A stretch of 64,000 bases of DNA from Paenibacillus dokdonensis. Its GTDB lineage: Bacteria; Bacillota; Bacilli; Paenibacillales; Paenibacillaceae. The notes beneath the pieces were generated by a model. That model saw nothing but the letters and a program-made list of their open reading frames with translations, searched no databases and was not told the origin of the DNA. Made by a program: the position numbers and the translations under genes. The DNA lies in assembly GCF_004916975.1 (NCBI RefSeq), contig NZ_STGQ01000001.1, forward strand, positions 706,993 through 770,992, written 5' to 3'. This document shows, piece by piece, positions 9,259 through 21,885 of this stretch. How positions within the stretch are numbered: position 1 is the first letter of the stretch; each line of letters begins with the position of its first letter.

Positions 9259-11331
9259 ATGATAACGTCATTTCCGCGGATTAGCCCGAAACTGAAAGGA
9301 TTCATGCATGGAGCCGATTACAATCCGGACCAGTGGCAGCACTCGCCGGAAATTCTCGAAGAAGACATTCGGTTAATGAAGCTTGCCAAGTGCAACGTGA
9401 TGGCGGTGGGTATTTTTGCTTGGTCAGCGCTTGAGCCGGAGGAAGGACACTTTACGTTTGGTTGGCTTGATCGGGTTCTGGATCGATTCGCCGAGAACGG
9501 AATCTACGCCTGGCTGGCAACCCCGAGCGGAGCGAGGCCCGCATGGATGTCTGTCCGTTACCCCGAAGTACTGCGCGTGAACGCTTCCCGTGTTCGTAAC
9601 CTGCACGGAGGACGCCACAACCACTGCTACAACTCGCCGGTCTATCGGGAGAAAACGCGTATAATCAATTCCAAGCTGGCGGAGCGATATGCGCATCATC
9701 CTGCGGTCATCGGGTGGCATATCTCGAACGAATATGGAGGCGACTGCCACTGTGAACACTGCCAGGAAGCCTTCCGTGAATGGCTTAAGGAGCGATACGG
9801 CACGTTGGAGCAGTTGAACCAGGCGTGGTGGACAACCTTCTGGAGTCATACATATAGCGATTGGTCTCAGATCGAGTCACCCGCGCCGCATGGGGAAACC
9901 GCTGTTCATGGTCATAATCTGGATTGGAAAAGATTTGTTACCGATTGCACAGTGGATTTCTGTGCGCATGAAGTCACTCCGCTTCGGGAGGTACGTCCAG
10001 ATTTACCTGTCACAGCCAATATGATGGATTGGTTCGAAGGTCTGGATTACCGGAAATTCGCGAACATACTGGATATCATCTCCTGGGATGCCTATCCGAC
10101 CTGGCATGATCTTCAGGATCTCGGGCAGGTCGCTGCTTGGTTCTCGTTCAACCACGATTTGTTCCGGTCTCTAAAAGGCGGACAGCCGTTTATGCTCATG
10201 GAGAGCACGCCGAGTATGACCAACTGGCAGGCTGTTAGCAAGCTGAAGCGCCCCGGTATGCATTTGTTGTCGTCTCTTCACGCGGTGGCCCATGGGTCGG
10301 ATTCTGTTCAGTACTTTCAGTGGCGTAAGAGCCGGGGATCCAGCGAAAAGCTGCACGGAGCTGTCGTTGATCATGTCGGGCATGAACATACGCGGGTGTT
10401 TCGTGATGTAGCAGAGCTGGGAGAAATGCTGGAGAAGATCGCGGAAATTGCGGGAAGCACCGTCCCTGCACAAACGGCGATCATCGCAGACTGGGATAAC
10501 CGCTGGGCGGTCAAGGACTCCCAGGGACCTTTAAACCGCGGAATCGACTATGAAAATACGGTCATACAGCATTACCGTGCGTTCTGGGAGTTGGGCGTTC
10601 CGGTAGATATTATTGGATCGGAAGATGATCTTACCCCATACAAGTTGATTGTAGCGCCAATGATGTATTTGTGTACCGAGCAAGCGGGTGCGGGTATCGA
10701 AGCCTTTGTTGCAGACGGCGGCACGTTTGTTGCGACGTATTGGTCAGGAATCGTAAATGAAAGCGACCTTTGCCATCTCGGAGGATTCCCGGGACCGCTG
10801 CGCCAAACGCTAGGCATCTGGTCCGAGGAGATCGACGGGCTGCATCAAGGGGAAGGGAATGTCCTCGTGTGTAATGGTAACAGTTCATTGAAAATGAAGG
10901 GGAGCTATGCTACGTATGATTTATGTGAGCTGATCCATACGGAAGGAGCAGAGATCTTGGCGGAATACCGGGATGATTTTTATGCGGGCCGTCCGGCATT
11001 AACGGTTCATTCCTTTGGAGAAGGCAAGGCTTACTATCTCGCGACGCGGGCGCAGGAACCGTTCTATGAAGACTTTTATGGCCGAGTAATTGAGCAGGCG
11101 GGGATCGATCGAGTCCTTGAGACCGATTTACCTCGAGGAGTGACGGCGCAGCTGCGTGCGGACGAAGAAAATGAGTATGTGTTTTTGCTCAATTTCAGCG
11201 AGGAGGAGCAGGAGATTCAGCTAACGGATACCCGACTCATGAATATGAGCAATAAGAAGACGGAATCCGGCTCGGTGATTCTTCCGGTTCATGGTGTGAA
11301 GGTTTTGAAGCGTCAGAAGGTTAATGGTTAA
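9259..11331 (+). CDS. bgaA: GH42 beta-galactosidase
   Basis: Intracellular enzyme that releases terminal beta-galactose from imported oligosaccharides, 690 aa, the usual GH42 length. ATG at 9259 with AAAGAGG at 9244-9250; no signal peptide. The (beta/alpha)8 domain covers about 1-380, with acid/base E158 in ISNEYGG and nucleophile E315 in MLMESTPS. The Zn-site cysteines known from GH42 structures are recognisable (HNHCYNS and GDCHCEHC). A trimerisation domain and a small C-terminal beta domain follow (LLNFSEEEQEIQL). It sits behind the importer at 5812-8968 but has its own 290-bp leader carrying the 9175 hairpin. A deleted second copy lies at 36570. Linkage preference within GH42 cannot be read from sequence. 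Confidence 0.95.
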   Translation: MITSFPRISPKLKGFMHGADYNPDQWQHSPEILEEDIRLMKLAKCNVMAVGIFAWSALEPEEGHFTFGWLDRVLDRFAENGIYAWLATPSGARPAWMSVRYPEVLRVNASRVRNLHGGRHNHCYNSPVYREKTRIINSKLAERYAHHPAVIGWHISNEYGGDCHCEHCQEAFREWLKERYGTLEQLNQAWWTTFWSHTYSDWSQIESPAPHGETAVHGHNLDWKRFVTDCTVDFCAHEVTPLREVRPDLPVTANMMDWFEGLDYRKFANILDIISWDAYPTWHDLQDLGQVAAWFSFNHDLFRSLKGGQPFMLMESTPSMTNWQAVSKLKRPGMHLLSSLHAVAHGSDSVQYFQWRKSRGSSEKLHGAVVDHVGHEHTRVFRDVAELGEMLEKIAEIAGSTVPAQTAIIADWDNRWAVKDSQGPLNRGIDYENTVIQHYRAFWELGVPVDIIGSEDDLTPYKLIVAPMMYLCTEQAGAGIEAFVADGGTFVATYWSGIVNESDLCHLGGFPGPLRQTLGIWSEEIDGLHQGEGNVLVCNGNSSLKMKGSYATYDLCELIHTEGAEILAEYRDDFYAGRPALTVHSFGEGKAYYLATRAQEPFYEDFYGRVIEQAGIDRVLETDLPRGVTAQLRADEENEYVFLLNFSEEEQEIQLTDTRLMNMSNKKTESGSVILPVHGVKVLKRQKVNG

Positions 11332-11511
11332 CTTATGATCAGGAAAATGTTTGATTACTAAATTCAGCTTGTACTGCTAACATAGTAAGCAAGTTGTTGA
11401 TACAGCTATAAATAAAATTAAAAAAGCATATCTTATCTCCGTATCGAGATTCAATGGCTTACAAGTTGTATCAAGGCCAAACGCTCTTTACTTTTGGTAT
11501 TGGTTATGGAT

Positions 11512-11550
11512 GAGAAGGAGTGGGGGAAGCCCTCAGCTCCTTCTCGTTTT
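11512..11550 (+). terminator. Terminator after the GH42 gene
   Basis: Perfect 9-bp stem GAGAAGGAG / CTCCTTCTC, 16-nt loop, then GTTTT. It lies in the 290-bp gap between the convergent GH42 and AraC genes. The gap holds no further gene I can support. Confidence 0.7.
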
Positions 11551-11621
11551 GAATTGATACGATATGGTGCATAGAGATTGCGAGGTATGCCAGCAAGCGC
11601 CGGCAACCAGCCTGGTGAAAT

Positions 11622-12455
11622 TTATTGGAAGTAGGACTCTTTAAATTGCTGGGGCGTGAGGCCTTCGAGGCGCTTGAACACCGTGCAAAAGTAGCTGGTG
11701 TGCTCGAATCCGGATCTTCTTGCAATCTCCTGGATTTTTAAATGGGGCTCCATGGCGATCAATTCCTTGCTGATATAAATGCGCTCCCGGTTGACGTATT
11801 CCATAGGCCTCATGTGAAACGCCCTTTTGAACAGCATGCATAGGTACTGGGGCGTCACATGCGCTTGTTCGGCTAACAGCTGGATGGTCAACGGCAGATG
11901 GCAATGCTGCCTGATATAACGGACCACCGGCTGCAGCCGCTCGAAATGCTGCGTATGCTGGCTCGGATAAATATGCTTCGGCAGATCGAGCAGAAAGGAG
12001 TACAACCATTTGGAGCATTCCGCGCCAGTAAAGCTGTCCGAAGAGCCTGCCAATGTAATTAACCGCGATATGTCCGTTTTCATTTTTTCAGCGTTCAGAA
12101 TCGTATAGACATGAGAACAGGTCATTCCGGCTTGTTCTAGCAACGGGGCGCACAGGCTTCCTTCCATGGAGATGAACATGAGCCCCCAAGGCTTGTCGAC
12201 GGCATGATAGCGGTGGGGGACGCCGGGGAAGAGGCATATGGCCTGCCCTGCCTTAACGTTATACATAAGGCCGTCCACATCAAGAACCCCTTCACCCAAT
12301 AGAATCAACAGCCATTGATAATAAGCGAAGCCGTCCGGACGATGCACCGGCTCCTGATGGTCCCATTGTCCCGTCATCGTAACGTAAACGGGAAGCCGCT
12401 TATCCATGTCGCTGAGATGGCAGAAACGAATGATATCCATGTTGAACAAAACCAC
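11622..12455 (-). CDS. AraC-family regulator (cupin + HTH)
   Basis: Cytoplasmic one-component regulator, 277 aa from a GTG at 12455 (an ATG five codons in, at 12440, is an alternative; neither has a strong ribosome site). The N-terminal half is a cupin-type sugar-binding domain (HRPDGFAYYQWLLILLGEG, then GQAICLFPGVPHRYHAV with the His-rich strand). The C-terminal half is the double HTH (LTIQLLAEQAHVTPQYLCMLF and KIQEIARRSGFEHTSYFCTVFKR). It is divergent from the lacZ-type gene at 12565 across a 109-bp gap, so control of that gene and of itself is the natural reading. The 8-bp inverted repeat at 12460-12477 lies directly at its start. Confidence 0.92.
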   Translation of the reverse strand: MVLFNMDIIRFCHLSDMDKRLPVYVTMTGQWDHQEPVHRPDGFAYYQWLLILLGEGVLDVDGLMYNVKAGQAICLFPGVPHRYHAVDKPWGLMFISMEGSLCAPLLEQAGMTCSHVYTILNAEKMKTDISRLITLAGSSDSFTGAECSKWLYSFLLDLPKHIYPSQHTQHFERLQPVVRYIRQHCHLPLTIQLLAEQAHVTPQYLCMLFKRAFHMRPMEYVNRERIYISKELIAMEPHLKIQEIARRSGFEHTSYFCTVFKRLEGLTPQQFKESYFQ

Positions 12456-12459
12456 ACTT

Positions 12460-12477
12460 TCATATTTTTAAATATGA
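12460..12477. promoter_or_regulatory. Palindromic operator candidate in the araC-lacZ divergent region
   Basis: TCATATTT-TT-AAATATGA, a perfect 8-bp inverted repeat, five bases upstream of the AraC gene start on the minus strand. Its position suggests self-repression. It is AT-rich, so chance cannot be dismissed. Confidence 0.4.
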
Positions 12478-12531
12478 TGAAAATTGTTTTATGGAAAAGA
12501 AGGAAACTGCAAATCTATAATGTGAATATAA

Positions 12532-15693
<3,162 letters not shown>

Positions 15694-15705
15694 AATGAAA
15701 GAGAT

Positions 15706-15745
15706 AAAGGCGTTTACGGAGTGAATTTCCGGCAAGCGCCTTTTT
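15706..15745 (+). terminator. Terminator after lacZ
   Basis: Outer stem AAAGGCG / CGCCTTT with a partly paired interior, followed by a short T run. It closes the lacZ transcript before the next regulator gene. Confidence 0.6.
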
Positions 15746-15835
15746 CCACTCTCATCAAGGGTTCACATCTAATCATTTACTTTTCTTCAATTTGCATGTT
15801 AAATGTTATTAATATTCAAGGAGGTGAGTGATACA

Positions 15836-18136
15836 TTGAGAACGCTGTTGCTGCGAAAGCTTCCCTATAAAAAGAGATCATTTCTGCTACAAATCTTCGT
15901 CGGGCTTTTTTTCATTTCTTTCGTGATCGTTTCGGCTCTGTCCATCATTATCTTTTATTGGATGAAGGATAAATCGCTGCAGGAAATCAATAAAGTGAAC
16001 AAGATGTCCCTGCAGAACACCGAAGCCGTCTTTTCGGGGTATATGAAACGTTTCCAGAATTACGCGATTGAATTGTATGAGAATCCGGACATTCAGAAGC
16101 TGATGTTTATGAACACGCTGCAATGGGATACAGGCACGCAAAATGCAGTCAAGCATATCCGCAATATCCTGCTCGTCAACCGGGACATGATGAATTCCGT
16201 CTATATCCTGAACGACACCGGCAATATTCTGAACATTTCCGAGAAGTTTTCCGAACCGGCCAGCGAGCGGCAGTTATACCGGCAGGTGAAAGAACTCCGG
16301 CCGTACGAAAGCCCGGTCTTGTGGAATATGAGCGACAAGTATAACGGGCAGAAGCAAAAAACGATGACATTTTTCTTCCATAAAGGTACTCCGGAAAGCC
16401 TGGGCGGCGCAGCAGCCGTCAACATCGACGTCGATAGCTTGACGAGAATGATTCTGGCGGACGAAAACTCGAACAAGCATCAGAAAATGTTCATAGCCAA
16501 TCGTATGGGAGAAATCATCATACATAACGACATGTCCCCGTATAAACAGAACATATCCGGGGACGCTTTTTTCGCCAAAATCACTCAAGCCGGGGCTCCA
16601 TACGGAACATTTACAATTGACGGTCAGCATGGCCCGGTCCATTACGCTTATTTAGCCACCGCGGATGACCGGTATTTCATTATTTCAGAAATGGATAATC
16701 TGAATGCGCTTTCAGATTGGGTGAACACCAGAAATGCCATTGTGATGTACGCCGCATTGATGCTGTTATTTTCACTGGTGATTGCAGGCTTTATTTCGTA
16801 TTTGCTCTACAGGCCTTTCGGGACCGTGGTCAAAAACATCCGAAGCAGCATAACAGAGGGGGGAGAGCAGGAAAAGGACATCAGCGAACTTCAATATGTC
16901 TCCAACACGTTTCACCGGTTCGCGGATCGCATTCATCGTTTGAAGAGGGAAAATGACACGCATACGTTTGCGAAAATGCTGCGTTCGGGTGCCGATTATT
17001 CCCAGGAAGAGATCAGTGATATCTTCCTGAATACAGGTGCCGTCCCATCAAGCGGTGCCCCATATGCTGTCTGGGTCGTGCGGATTGACAACTTTGAGAG
17101 CTTCAGCAGGACCGGAAACGTTGAGACCGTCTCATTCCGGCTGGATTCCCTGGCTACGATTATTCATGAAAATTTGACGTCCGAAGCTGCCGGCTCGGTC
17201 ATGCTGGTGGTCGCGGATCAACTCGTGTGCATCATAAGTGAACCGTGGGAAGGTCAAGGCTTAGGCGAGGATTTTCTGAGGAAAACGGCGGAGAAAACAG
17301 GACAATACGTTTCGGATATGCTGAATATGGACATTTCGATTGGTATCAGCACGATCATGAATGAACCGGCTTCGGTCTTGGACGCGTACCAAGAGGCTTA
17401 TGAAGTAACCAGGCACCGTATCGTGCGGGGAAGCCGCTTCATTTCGGATGCCTCTTTTTTGAGAACTCTTCAGCATGGAAATATCCCGGACCATACGGTC
17501 AAGAATATCCTGGGCGCTGTCGCACAGGGGGATTTGGACAAATACGTGCAGGAACTGCACAGACTCGCCAGCCTTAGCAGTGCGTATCCTTATGAAAGCA
17601 TCATCCGTTTTTTTGCCGGTCTGGCGTCTTCCATCCTGATGCTGTCGCAGGATTTGCCGGGAGAGGATACCGCAACAGCCAAAATCAGCAATTATGATAT
17701 CCACAAACGCGTATCGGAAATTAATGATTTCGATGAACTGACGGCTTGGTTTAAGGAGCTGTATTCGCAGTCCAGCGAGGTCATCCGGGAAATCAACCAT
17801 AAGAAATCGCAGGATTTCATTCCTGCCGCGATGGAATACATCAACAAAAATTTCTGCGATGCATCCCTTTCCGTCCAGGAAGTTGCCGGATTCTTGAATA
17901 TCAGCGTCTCTTATTTCAGTAAAATGTTTAATGAATCCACGGCGTATACTTTTCCCGAATACGTGAACCATCTACGCATGGAGAAGGCCAAGGAGCTGAT
18001 CCGGGAATATCCCGAACTCAGCATTACGGAAATATCCCAAAAGGTAGGATACCGCAGCAATTCGTATTTTACGACCTCTTTTAAAAAGAAGTACGGGTTT
18101 TCTCCCTCCAAAATCCGGCAAGTGCATAAAATTTAA
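15836..18136 (+). CDS. Membrane-anchored AraC-family regulator with sensor domain
   Basis: One-component regulator that spans the membrane, 766 aa. The start is TTG at 15836: AAGGAGGTGAG (15818-15827) is ideally placed for it and lies inside any longer frame. TM helix about 16-43 (GLFFISFVIVSALSIIIFYW), extracytoplasmic Cache-like sensor about 45-295 (PYGTFTIDGQHGPVHYAYLA), TM helix about 300-328, a middle cytoplasmic region, and a C-terminal AraC double HTH from about 660 (ASLSVQEVAGFLNISVSYFSKMF and SITEISQKVGYRSNSYFTTSFKK). It has neither kinase nor receiver domain, so it would couple a signal outside directly to DNA binding. It precedes the permease-permease-binding protein operon at 18306-21866, the likely target. 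Confidence 0.9.
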   Translation: MRTLLLRKLPYKKRSFLLQIFVGLFFISFVIVSALSIIIFYWMKDKSLQEINKVNKMSLQNTEAVFSGYMKRFQNYAIELYENPDIQKLMFMNTLQWDTGTQNAVKHIRNILLVNRDMMNSVYILNDTGNILNISEKFSEPASERQLYRQVKELRPYESPVLWNMSDKYNGQKQKTMTFFFHKGTPESLGGAAAVNIDVDSLTRMILADENSNKHQKMFIANRMGEIIIHNDMSPYKQNISGDAFFAKITQAGAPYGTFTIDGQHGPVHYAYLATADDRYFIISEMDNLNALSDWVNTRNAIVMYAALMLLFSLVIAGFISYLLYRPFGTVVKNIRSSITEGGEQEKDISELQYVSNTFHRFADRIHRLKRENDTHTFAKMLRSGADYSQEEISDIFLNTGAVPSSGAPYAVWVVRIDNFESFSRTGNVETVSFRLDSLATIIHENLTSEAAGSVMLVVADQLVCIISEPWEGQGLGEDFLRKTAEKTGQYVSDMLNMDISIGISTIMNEPASVLDAYQEAYEVTRHRIVRGSRFISDASFLRTLQHGNIPDHTVKNILGAVAQGDLDKYVQELHRLASLSSAYPYESIIRFFAGLASSILMLSQDLPGEDTATAKISNYDIHKRVSEINDFDELTAWFKELYSQSSEVIREINHKKSQDFIPAAMEYINKNFCDASLSVQEVAGFLNISVSYFSKMFNESTAYTFPEYVNHLRMEKAKELIREYPELSITEISQKVGYRSNSYFTTSFKKKYGFSPSKIRQVHKI

Positions 18137-18173
18137 ACTTGAATTTAAAATTGCAATTTACAAATGTTGAAGT

Positions 18174-18202
18174 GCCGGGAGGGAGAGCTCCGGGCTCTTT
18201 TT
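18174..18202 (+). terminator. Weak terminator after the membrane AraC gene
   Basis: Short stem AGAGC / GCTCT (18184-18188 and 18194-18198), loop TCCGG, then TTTTT. A competing CCGGGAG..CTCCGG pairing overlaps it. Plausible but modest; some read-through into the transporter operon is likely. Confidence 0.45.
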
Positions 18203-18305
18203 AATGGGATATAGGCATTTCTGCAACGAATAGATGAATTTGAAATATACTTCCGGCCCAGCCTCCGCTTAAGATTGAGTTAATTTTAGGAGGTGCTGGT
18301 GACGA

Positions 18306-19238
18306 ATGATGAATCTGCAGAAAGGCAAATGGCGCAAAACGCTGAGAGAACATTGGCCCTTATACATGCTGTCTTTGCCTGGGCTGGCCGCGTTACTATT
18401 GTTTTCTTATATCCCGATGGCCGGCTTGTACATTGTATTCGAAAGATATACGTACCAAGGCGGCTTGTTCGGAAGCGAATTTGTCGGCCTGAAAAATTTC
18501 GAATTCTTCTTTTCTAATATGGAAAACGCTCTCAGGGCGACACGGAACACGATCGTCGTGAACATTTTCAGCATTATCCTCACCACGGTGGTGGCCGTCA
18601 GCCTTGCCGTATTCATGAACGAAATCCGCAGAAAATGGTTTAAAAAGGTGACGCAATCCGTCATGTTCTTTCCCCATTTCATTTCCTGGGTCGTCGTGGG
18701 GACGATTGCCATCACGTTTCTGGACGAGAAGAAAGGGATCTTGAATAAGCTTCTCGTCTCCGTCGGCATGGACCCGGTCCTGTGGTATTCAAATCCATGG
18801 CTCTGGTGGCCCCTCCTGGTGTTCTTCGGCATCTGGAAAGCGGCTGGCTTTAATTCCATCATCTACTTTGCCTCCATAACGGGATTCGACACTTCCTATT
18901 ATGAGGCCGCTACGGTGGACGGAGCGACGAAATGGCAGCAAATCGCGAAGATTACCATTCCGCTGCTCATGCCTACGATTGTCATTTTGTTCCTGCTTGC
19001 TGTCGGCGGCATTCTGGCCGGGGATATCACGCAAATTCTCGGATTGACCAACTTGAACCCGATGCTGCTGGAGACGACGGATAATATCAGCACGTTCGTA
19101 TACCGGACTGCCCTGCAAAATGGACAATTCGAATCCGCCTCCGCCGTGCAGCTCTATCAATCCATTGTAGGCTTTGTGCTCGTGATGTTCTCGAACTGGA
19201 TCGTCAAGCGTTATGACAAGGAATACGCGTTATTTTGA
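18306..19238 (+). CDS. ABC permease, LplB type
   Basis: First permease of a carbohydrate importer, 310 aa; AGGAGGTG at 18288-18295 precedes the ATG (a second ATG follows immediately). N-terminal LPGLAALLLFSYIPMAGLYIVFERY is characteristic of LplB proteins, as is VMFFPHFISWVVVG. The EAA loop reads YEAATVDGATKWQQIAKITIPLLMP. The C-terminus shows the LplB feature ISTFVYRTALQNGQF..ASAVQLYQSIVGF. It forms an operon with 19259 (permease) and 20328 (binding protein); here the binding protein comes last, unlike the two-component-linked operons. ATPase not encoded nearby. Confidence 0.94.
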   Translation: MMNLQKGKWRKTLREHWPLYMLSLPGLAALLLFSYIPMAGLYIVFERYTYQGGLFGSEFVGLKNFEFFFSNMENALRATRNTIVVNIFSIILTTVVAVSLAVFMNEIRRKWFKKVTQSVMFFPHFISWVVVGTIAITFLDEKKGILNKLLVSVGMDPVLWYSNPWLWWPLLVFFGIWKAAGFNSIIYFASITGFDTSYYEAATVDGATKWQQIAKITIPLLMPTIVILFLLAVGGILAGDITQILGLTNLNPMLLETTDNISTFVYRTALQNGQFESASAVQLYQSIVGFVLVMFSNWIVKRYDKEYALF

Positions 19239-19258
19239 TGCCGGAAGGTGGAAATGGA

Positions 19259-20164
19259 ATGAAAATCAAATCCAATGATCAAGACAAAGTGATTACGCTC
19301 ATTAGTTACATTGCGATCGCCTTATTCTCGGCAGTCTGCTTAATCCCTTTTATTATGGTGGTGTCTGCATCGTTCTCGAACGACCAGCAGGTAGCCTTAC
19401 ACGGCTTTTCCCTGCTGCCAAAAGGGATTACAACGTATACGTTTCAATACTTATTCGAGAGCAAGGGAGCCATGCTGCTTAAATCCTATGGCATTACGCT
19501 GTTCACGGTGGTTGTCGGGACGCTGTTTTCGCTGGCGGTAACGGTGTCGTATGCCTATGTCGCCTCGGTGAAAGAGATGAAATATGCGAGTGCGCTGTCC
19601 TTTATCGCCTGGTTCACGATGGTGTTCAGCGGCGGCCTGCTGCCCTGGTATATTTTGACGACGAAATACTATCACCTGCACAACAATCTGTGGGCCTTAT
19701 TCGTTCCTTACGCCATGAATGTGTTCAATATGTTTTTGATGCGTAACTTCTTTAAAGGCTTGCCGCAGGAGCTGGCCGAATCAGCGAAAATCGACGGGGC
19801 GGGGCATTTCCGGATTTTTTTCTCGATCATGATGCCGCTGGCTCAAGTAGGAATCGTGACCATTACGCTTTTCTATGCATTAAGCTACTGGAATGACTTC
19901 TTCCTTTCTTTGATGCTGATTACGGACCGCAACCTGTATCCGGTTCAATTATTGCTGTATAACATGATGTCGAATATCTCTTTCCTTACGAGCGGAGGAG
20001 GAGCTTCGGACGCTTTCGCCCAAGGCGCGAGCCAGGTTATCATTCCGACGATGACGGCAAGAATGGCTTTGACATGCATTACCATTGGGCCGATCATTCT
20101 GGTCTATCCTTTTGCCCAGCGGTTTTTCGTGAAGGGAATTACCATCGGCGCCGTAAAAGGATAA
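19259..20164 (+). CDS. ABC permease, LplC/YtcP type
   Basis: Second permease, about 301 aa from the ATG at 19259, chosen for GGAAGGTGG at 19243-19251; an ATG at 19238 that overlaps the upstream stop is possible. Membrane segments begin ISYIAIALFSAVCLIPFIMVV. The segment MVFSGGLLPWYI is typical of LplC proteins, and the EAA loop reads ESAKIDGAGHFRIFFSIMMPLAQ. The C-terminus FFVKGITIGAVKG is the usual ending. Coupled to the LplB gene upstream; about 160 bp without a gene separate it from the binding-protein gene. Confidence 0.94.
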   Translation: MKIKSNDQDKVITLISYIAIALFSAVCLIPFIMVVSASFSNDQQVALHGFSLLPKGITTYTFQYLFESKGAMLLKSYGITLFTVVVGTLFSLAVTVSYAYVASVKEMKYASALSFIAWFTMVFSGGLLPWYILTTKYYHLHNNLWALFVPYAMNVFNMFLMRNFFKGLPQELAESAKIDGAGHFRIFFSIMMPLAQVGIVTITLFYALSYWNDFFLSLMLITDRNLYPVQLLLYNMMSNISFLTSGGGASDAFAQGASQVIIPTMTARMALTCITIGPIILVYPFAQRFFVKGITIGAVKG

Positions 20165-20327
20165 TGGTTTAGAAGATTTATTAAACACTAGTTTATAGGT
20201 TCCCTGCCGGCAGTCAGAGCGGGTTGTTCTTCGGCCAAAGCAGCAATCCGCCGGGGCAGAGAGTTTATATAGATCCGTACCTAGGACGGGCAATTAAAAA
20301 ATGAAGACAATCAAGGAGGTCAAATGT

Positions 20328-21866
20328 ATGTTAAAGAAGAGTCTTGCCATCCTGCTATCCGTATTCATGAGTTCCACACTGGTGTTGACCGGATGCGGAA
20401 GCAAAGCGGGAGATCAAAGCGCCACAGGTGCTGAACCGCAAAACGCAACCAAGGCAGAAAATCAACAAGATGCCGTAAAGCTGACGCTGGTCAATTTCGG
20501 AGACCTGACTCCGAGAAGAACGGAATTTCTGGAGAAGGATCTTCACGAGAAGGTTCTGAAGGACCTGAATATTGATCTGACATTCAAATTCTTGCCCTGG
20601 GGAAGCAACCAGCAGGTCGACCTGATGTTTGCCTCCGGGGAGAACTTTGCTACATATGCAGGCACCGGCGGACTGGGGGAAAAGGTGAATAAAGGATTTC
20701 TCGCGGAAATCCCGCAGGAGAGCATCGACAAGAATGCCCCTCAGCTGAAAGAGATGACGCGCGAGGATGCCTGGAAAGCAGGCAAGCTGGAAGGGAAAAT
20801 ATATGCCCTGCCGTTTGGCAATAAGCCTTATGCCGGCGATTTTCAGCTTGTGACGGTACGCCAAGACCTACTGGAAGAAGCGGGCATGAAGGAACTGAAG
20901 ACGATGGATGATGTTGAAAAGGCTTTCAAACTCGTGAAAGAAAAGCACCCTGACTATACGATGATCCCCGAAGCCTCGCATGTGAAAAAAATGTTCAGAG
21001 CCGCCTTGATGCCTGATCAGCTGTTTACCTCTATGGAAGGAAATTCGACGGCCTGGACATACACCTACGTGGATTCGCTGGCCAAGGATGATAAAGTGTA
21101 CAGCTTTTACGAATCCGAGCTGTTCAAGAATACGGCCAACCTGATGGCCAAATGGCAGAAGGAAGGCTACATCAATGATTCCGTGATCACAAATCCGGAG
21201 CTTGGACTTGCGGACTGGAATGCGGGCAAAGCCTTCCTGAACCGGGGGACCTCGGCTTATCCGATGGAGCAGCTGCCGAACCTGGTATCCAAAGTGCCGA
21301 CCGGACAGCTGGCGAACTACCAGATCGGCGATCAGCCGCTGATGTCTTCGGTCAGAGACAACACGAAATATTCCATCTCCATCGGAGGACAGAAGTACGT
21401 GGATCAATATCTCAAGCTCTTCAATTGGATGTTCGGCAGCCAGGAAAATTATGATTTCCTTGCTTACGGGGTGCAGGGCAAAGATTATGAGCTGGATAGC
21501 AGCGGCAAAGTGAAAAAATTGGTTTCCGACTCCTTCTTCGACGAGTGGCAAATCTTTAATCTGAAGTACGGCAGATACTTCAACAACGTTCCGGACGACT
21601 TTATCGAAGCTTACAAGAAAACGGATGAAGGCTCCATCCAGGCCAAAAATATCGGATTCTCGTTTGATGCGCGTCCGGTACAGGCGGAGGTAGCCAAAAT
21701 CCAGGCGGTATATTCCGAGAAAATCGTCCCGATCGAGTACGGCATTTACGACTACGACAAATATTTCCCCGCTGCCTTGAAGGCCTTGAAGGATGCGGGC
21801 CTGGATAAGTATGTCGCGGAAATGCAAAAGCAGTTTTCGGAGTGGTACAGCGCGCAATCGCAATGA
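20328..21866 (+). CDS. ABC transporter binding lipoprotein (LplA type)
   Basis: Lipid-anchored receptor for the importer at 18306-20164, 512 aa. ATG at 20328 behind AAGGAGGT (20313-20320); an ATG at 20301 is in frame but precedes that site. Signal: basic start, hydrophobic stretch, lipobox LTGC (Cys near 24). The mature protein opens with a long QN/A linker, then the LplA-like fold (LPWGSNQQVDLMFASGENF; YALPFGNKPYAGDF; GMKELKTMDDVEKAF). It is larger than the family 1 protein at 5812, as usual for LplA-type receptors, which commonly serve oligosaccharides. A sulfatase gene follows 19 bp later, probably in the same transcript. Confidence 0.93.
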   Translation: MLKKSLAILLSVFMSSTLVLTGCGSKAGDQSATGAEPQNATKAENQQDAVKLTLVNFGDLTPRRTEFLEKDLHEKVLKDLNIDLTFKFLPWGSNQQVDLMFASGENFATYAGTGGLGEKVNKGFLAEIPQESIDKNAPQLKEMTREDAWKAGKLEGKIYALPFGNKPYAGDFQLVTVRQDLLEEAGMKELKTMDDVEKAFKLVKEKHPDYTMIPEASHVKKMFRAALMPDQLFTSMEGNSTAWTYTYVDSLAKDDKVYSFYESELFKNTANLMAKWQKEGYINDSVITNPELGLADWNAGKAFLNRGTSAYPMEQLPNLVSKVPTGQLANYQIGDQPLMSSVRDNTKYSISIGGQKYVDQYLKLFNWMFGSQENYDFLAYGVQGKDYELDSSGKVKKLVSDSFFDEWQIFNLKYGRYFNNVPDDFIEAYKKTDEGSIQAKNIGFSFDARPVQAEVAKIQAVYSEKIVPIEYGIYDYDKYFPAALKALKDAGLDKYVAEMQKQFSEWYSAQSQ

Positions 21867-21885
21867 TGAAGGGGGCATATCATCT

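Noticed and set aside
20868..21878. 336-codon minus-strand frame opposite the binding protein
   Set aside because: Antisense shadow; no motif, no start context.
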